This document shows positions 6,586-8,896 of a stretch of DNA of 8,896 bases, one piece after another. Numbering within the stretch: position 1 is the stretch's first letter; each line of letters begins with the position of its first letter. Source of the stretch: Flavobacterium sp. (GTDB lineage Bacteria; Bacteroidota; Bacteroidia; Flavobacteriales; Flavobacteriaceae); the NCBI GenBank assembly GCA_024709705.1, contig JANJWE010000322.1, positions 1-8,896 of the forward strand. The letters run 5' to 3'. The notes beneath the pieces are model-generated. The model worked only from the letters and a program-made list of their open reading frames with translations, did no database searches and was not told the origin of the DNA. The position numbers and the translations under genes are program-made.

Positions 6586-7573
6586 ACCATTCTAAGGCTA
6601 ATACCATGAAAATTCCAACTAAAATATAAAATACCGCCCATGCCGTATCTGCTGTCAATTCAGGGAGGTATCTTTTGTATGTTGCTACAATGTAATTGCC
6701 GTTTCGATCTACCAAATAGTTTCCATTGCTTATGGCATAAACTTTATTTTTCCATGGCCAAACTACTCCCAGCGAACCGATTATAAAACCTAAAATTGAG
6801 GCATAAGTTACTTTTTTAAAATGCTTAATCAAGTAACTTAAAAGATTGGAAAATGTAACCAATCCGGTTAAAGAACCTAATGTGAAAAAAACCAAAACTT
6901 TCAACAAATGTATCCGAGCCGGATTATTGATAAAGTCAAAGTCGCCAACAATAATATCTGCAATGGTATCATAGAGTGAATTTACAGAGTCAACCAACAA
7001 CAAGACATAATTGCCCATTATCATCATGATAAATGAACCCGATAATCCCGGTAGGGTCATCCCCGAAACACTTATAATCCCACATAGAAATACAAAAAGA
7101 AGGTTCGAATTTTCGGTAGCCGGATCAAAAAAACTGATTCCGATTCCTAAAAAAGTTCCTACTGCCAAAGCTGTTCTTGAAGTTTTAGTCCACTGCCCTT
7201 CAAAATCTTTATTGATGTAATAAATAGAGCCAATTATCATCCCAAAAAAGCAAGCCCATACTTGTATTTCATAGCGACTCAGTAAAAAGTCTAAAATTTT
7301 TGAAACACTAAAAAAACTAATCACAATTCCTAAAATCAATAAAAACAAAAAGGAACCATTTACATAGCGGTAAAAACTCTTGAATCGACCGGAAATTAAA
7401 AATTTTAAAGCAGTTTTATTAACTCTCTTGAAGGAGTAGATGAATTCTTCATAAAATCCGGCAACAAATGCTACAACGCCGCCGGAAACTCCGGGAATTT
7501 TATTGGCAAGTCCCATAGCAATCCCTTTAAGGACCAAGAAAATTTTATCGGATAAGGAACGTTGCACTTGCAT
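6560..7573 (-). CDS. DUF368 / PopT-family polyprenyl-phosphate transporter, second paralogue
   Basis: This 337-residue polytopic membrane protein belongs to DUF368, shown in 2023 to contain undecaprenyl-phosphate translocases (PopT), which return the C55 lipid carrier to the cytoplasmic face for cell-wall and surface glycan synthesis. The family's two matching re-entrant-like motifs are present: MGLANKIPGVSGGVVAF (20-36) and LPGLSGSFIMMIMGNY (174-189), plus GFIIGSLGVVWPWK (262-275). It departs from its neighbour at signature positions: Asn24 for Asp in MGxAD, Val33 for Thr in SGGT, and Gly269 for Asn in GSLN. It carries an extra soluble loop near 276-308. The ATG follows the stop of the first paralogue with no spacer (TAAATG), and the end overlaps aroE, so the three genes should be one transcript. 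Whether it moves the same substrate is unknown. Confidence 0.88.
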   Translation of the reverse strand: MQVQRSLSDKIFLVLKGIAMGLANKIPGVSGGVVAFVAGFYEEFIYSFKRVNKTALKFLISGRFKSFYRYVNGSFLFLLILGIVISFFSVSKILDFLLSRYEIQVWACFFGMIIGSIYYINKDFEGQWTKTSRTALAVGTFLGIGISFFDPATENSNLLFVFLCGIISVSGMTLPGLSGSFIMMIMGNYVLLLVDSVNSLYDTIADIIVGDFDFINNPARIHLLKVLVFFTLGSLTGLVTFSNLLSYLIKHFKKVTYASILGFIIGSLGVVWPWKNKVYAISNGNYLVDRNGNYIVATYKRYLPELTADTAWAVFYILVGIFMVLALEWYGAKTRKK

Positions 7574-8539
7574 TTACTTTGAAAATTTTGAAGCGGATTT
7601 TTCCAGAATAAAGATAGTCAAAAATCCTATTACCATCAATACCACAGCAATAATCCATTGGTTGTCTCCTTCAAAATTTTGAGGTAAAATGCTTTTTTCT
7701 AGAAAAGGTACTTCTTTTCCGTGTGAATCTATCCGAGTAGAGATGATTTTTTTCCAAGGCCAAACTTTGTTTAACGAGCCCAACATAAACCCACATAATA
7801 AAGCCAACGTGGCATTACGTTGTTTGTCAAACATCCAATGCAATACCTTAGAAAATAATTTTAAACCCAATATGGCTCCTGTAGCAAAAAGGAATAGTTT
7901 GATAACGGCTTGCCCTAAGATTTCGGTATTCCATTGAAGTAAACCCTCTCTAAATTGATTTATAGTCCCAATAACTACGGCATATGAGCCCATTAATAGG
8001 AGAATAAAAGCTCCGGAAATTCCGGGTAAAATCATTGCAATAATGGCTATAAATCCGGAAAGAAATAAATAAAAATAGCTATCGGGTGAAGCAACAGGTT
8101 CAACAATAGTAATGTAATAAGAGATGACAGTCCCAATGGCAAAAAATAGAAGAGTTGAAATCTTTCGATTTGATATTTGTTTACCCACAAAATAAATACT
8201 GGCTATTACTAATCCAAAGAAGTAGGACCAAACTAAAATGGGTTGTGTAGCCAACAGATGAGTTATTACCTTAGAAAAGGTTAGGATACTAATGGCTATT
8301 CCGCTTATTAATGCCAATAAAAAACTCCCGTTTATTTGTTCCCATGCGATTTTGAAACCATTTTTTTTCCAAGAAGAAAAAAAGCCAAAATCTACTTTGT
8401 TGATTGTATCAACGAGTTCTTGGTAAATTCCCGAAATGAAAGCAATGGTGCCTCCGGATACACCCGGAACCACATCGGCTGCTCCCATAGCCATACCTTT
8501 AAGAGTTAGTAGCAAATAATCCGGAAAAAATTTTCTCAT
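7574..8539 (-). CDS. DUF368 / PopT-family polyprenyl-phosphate transporter, first paralogue
   Basis: This 321-residue inner-membrane protein shows the standard DUF368 signature: KGMAMGAADVVPGVSGGTIAF (14-34), the second-half counterpart MILPGISGAFILLLMGSY (169-186) and GFMLGSLNKVWPWK (250-263), with about eight hydrophobic segments between them and a final helix at 294-312. It keeps the family-typical Asp22 and Thr31, so it is the better candidate for a working PopT. It probably recycles undecaprenyl phosphate across the cytoplasmic membrane; this comes from family knowledge, not from the window. It heads the DUF368-DUF368-aroE block. The ATG at 8539 directly follows a T7 run that ends a terminator-like hairpin, leaving no ordinary ribosome-binding leader. 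The next in-frame ATG (residue 17) would cut into the signature motif, so 8539 is kept. Confidence 0.9.
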   Translation of the reverse strand: MRKFFPDYLLLTLKGMAMGAADVVPGVSGGTIAFISGIYQELVDTINKVDFGFFSSWKKNGFKIAWEQINGSFLLALISGIAISILTFSKVITHLLATQPILVWSYFFGLVIASIYFVGKQISNRKISTLLFFAIGTVISYYITIVEPVASPDSYFYLFLSGFIAIIAMILPGISGAFILLLMGSYAVVIGTINQFREGLLQWNTEILGQAVIKLFLFATGAILGLKLFSKVLHWMFDKQRNATLALLCGFMLGSLNKVWPWKKIISTRIDSHGKEVPFLEKSILPQNFEGDNQWIIAVVLMVIGFLTIFILEKSASKFSK

Positions 8540-8572
8540 AAAAAAAGCGTCCCATTTGTGGAAACAGGACGC
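8540..8572 (-). terminator. Terminator-like hairpin between the TPR gene and the first DUF368 gene
   Basis: On the - strand a 6-bp GC-rich stem (8567-8572 with 8547-8552, GCGTCC/GGACGC) encloses a 14-nt loop and is followed by T7 at 8540-8546. It lies 36 nt after the TPR stop codon, as expected for that gene's terminator. The T-run touches the ATG of the DUF368 gene, so the hairpin might also act as an attenuator or translational control for the block downstream. Confidence 0.75.
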
Positions 8573-8608
8573 AAAATAGGTATTTTTTTCAAACGGTTTC
8601 TAAAAATT

Positions 8609-8896
8609 CTAAAAAGAATTTAAGTGTTTTTGAATAATTTGTTGTACATCCTTTTGATTCCAAATTGTTGGAAATAATTCTTCAATCAGAGTGTGATGTT
8701 TGAGGTTCAATTGCAAGCCAACGGTAAGGTGAAATTTGCCTTTTTCGGGTTGCTGAGTCATGAAATACAATCCGGCCAATCGGTATGCAATTTCATACTC
8801 GTCGGGAAAATATTCAGAAGCTTGAACCAGCGTTTGAATCGCATTGTCAAATTCTCCCAAAAATTGAAGAATATCTACCCAGAACAACCAGGTGTC
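8609..8896 (-). CDS. TPR-repeat protein, C-terminal fragment; 5' end outside window
   Basis: The last 95 codons of a helical repeat protein, open at the right edge of the window and ending in TAG at 8609-8611. A TTG at 8887 is not a credible start because the frame continues (DTW precedes it). Two TPR-like units can be read: WVDILQFLGEFDNAIQTLVQASEYFPDEYEIAYRLAGLYFMTQQPEKGKFHLTVGLQLN. The pattern of small and aromatic residues at helix positions 4, 8, 11, 20 and 27 is typical. The C-terminal end (LFPTIWNQKDVQQIIQKHL) is a capping helix. The fragment has no signal or membrane helix. From memory, flavobacteria often carry a TPR protein of about 450-470 residues upstream of DUF368 genes, and this would fit its C terminus. 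A protein-binding scaffold is the general expectation; no specific role can be given. Confidence 0.8.
   Translation of the reverse strand, partial: DTWLFWVDILQFLGEFDNAIQTLVQASEYFPDEYEIAYRLAGLYFMTQQPEKGKFHLTVGLQLNLKHHTLIEELFPTIWNQKDVQQIIQKHLNSF

Noticed and set aside
7011..7937. + strand frames opposite the two DUF368 genes
   Set aside because: They are antisense shadows of clear membrane protein genes and have no domain.

Overview
The window is AT-rich chromosomal DNA that looks like a flavobacterium (phylum Bacteroidota). The reasons are TAnnTTTG-type promoter elements, little sign of Shine-Dalgarno sites, and the gene content and order: a DUF349 protein, aroE, two DUF368 membrane proteins and a TPR protein in a row. 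That order matches my recollection of flavobacterial genomes and was not checked against a database. I see no insertion sequence, prophage, CRISPR array, RNA gene or toxin-antitoxin pair. It reads as core, housekeeping-type sequence.

Layout. At the left edge the C-terminal end of an EF-G-type translation GTPase runs on the + strand and stops at a strong terminator. Everything else is on the - strand. Read in the direction of transcription, from right to left, there are: the end of a TPR protein; a terminator hairpin that touches the next start codon; two DUF368 (PopT-type) polyprenyl-phosphate transporter paralogues joined TAA-ATG with no spacer; aroE (shikimate dehydrogenase), overlapping the second paralogue by 26 nt; a large DUF349 coiled-coil protein with its own promoter and terminator; a small secreted protein and a membrane-anchored protein, both unknown, ending at another terminator; and hemN (oxygen-independent coproporphyrinogen III oxidase) followed by a membrane-anchored TPR protein, which converges on the EF-G gene.

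Functions. The DUF368 pair probably recycles the lipid carrier for envelope glycan synthesis. AroE feeds aromatic amino acid synthesis and HemN feeds haem synthesis. Apart from probable co-transcription in the DUF368-DUF368-aroE block there is no sign of one shared pathway.

No stretch longer than 300 bases lacks a gene; the longest gap is the 146 nt between aroE and the DUF349 gene. I found no convincing new system. The best leads are the divergent second DUF368 copy and the terminator-like hairpin abutting the first DUF368 start codon.
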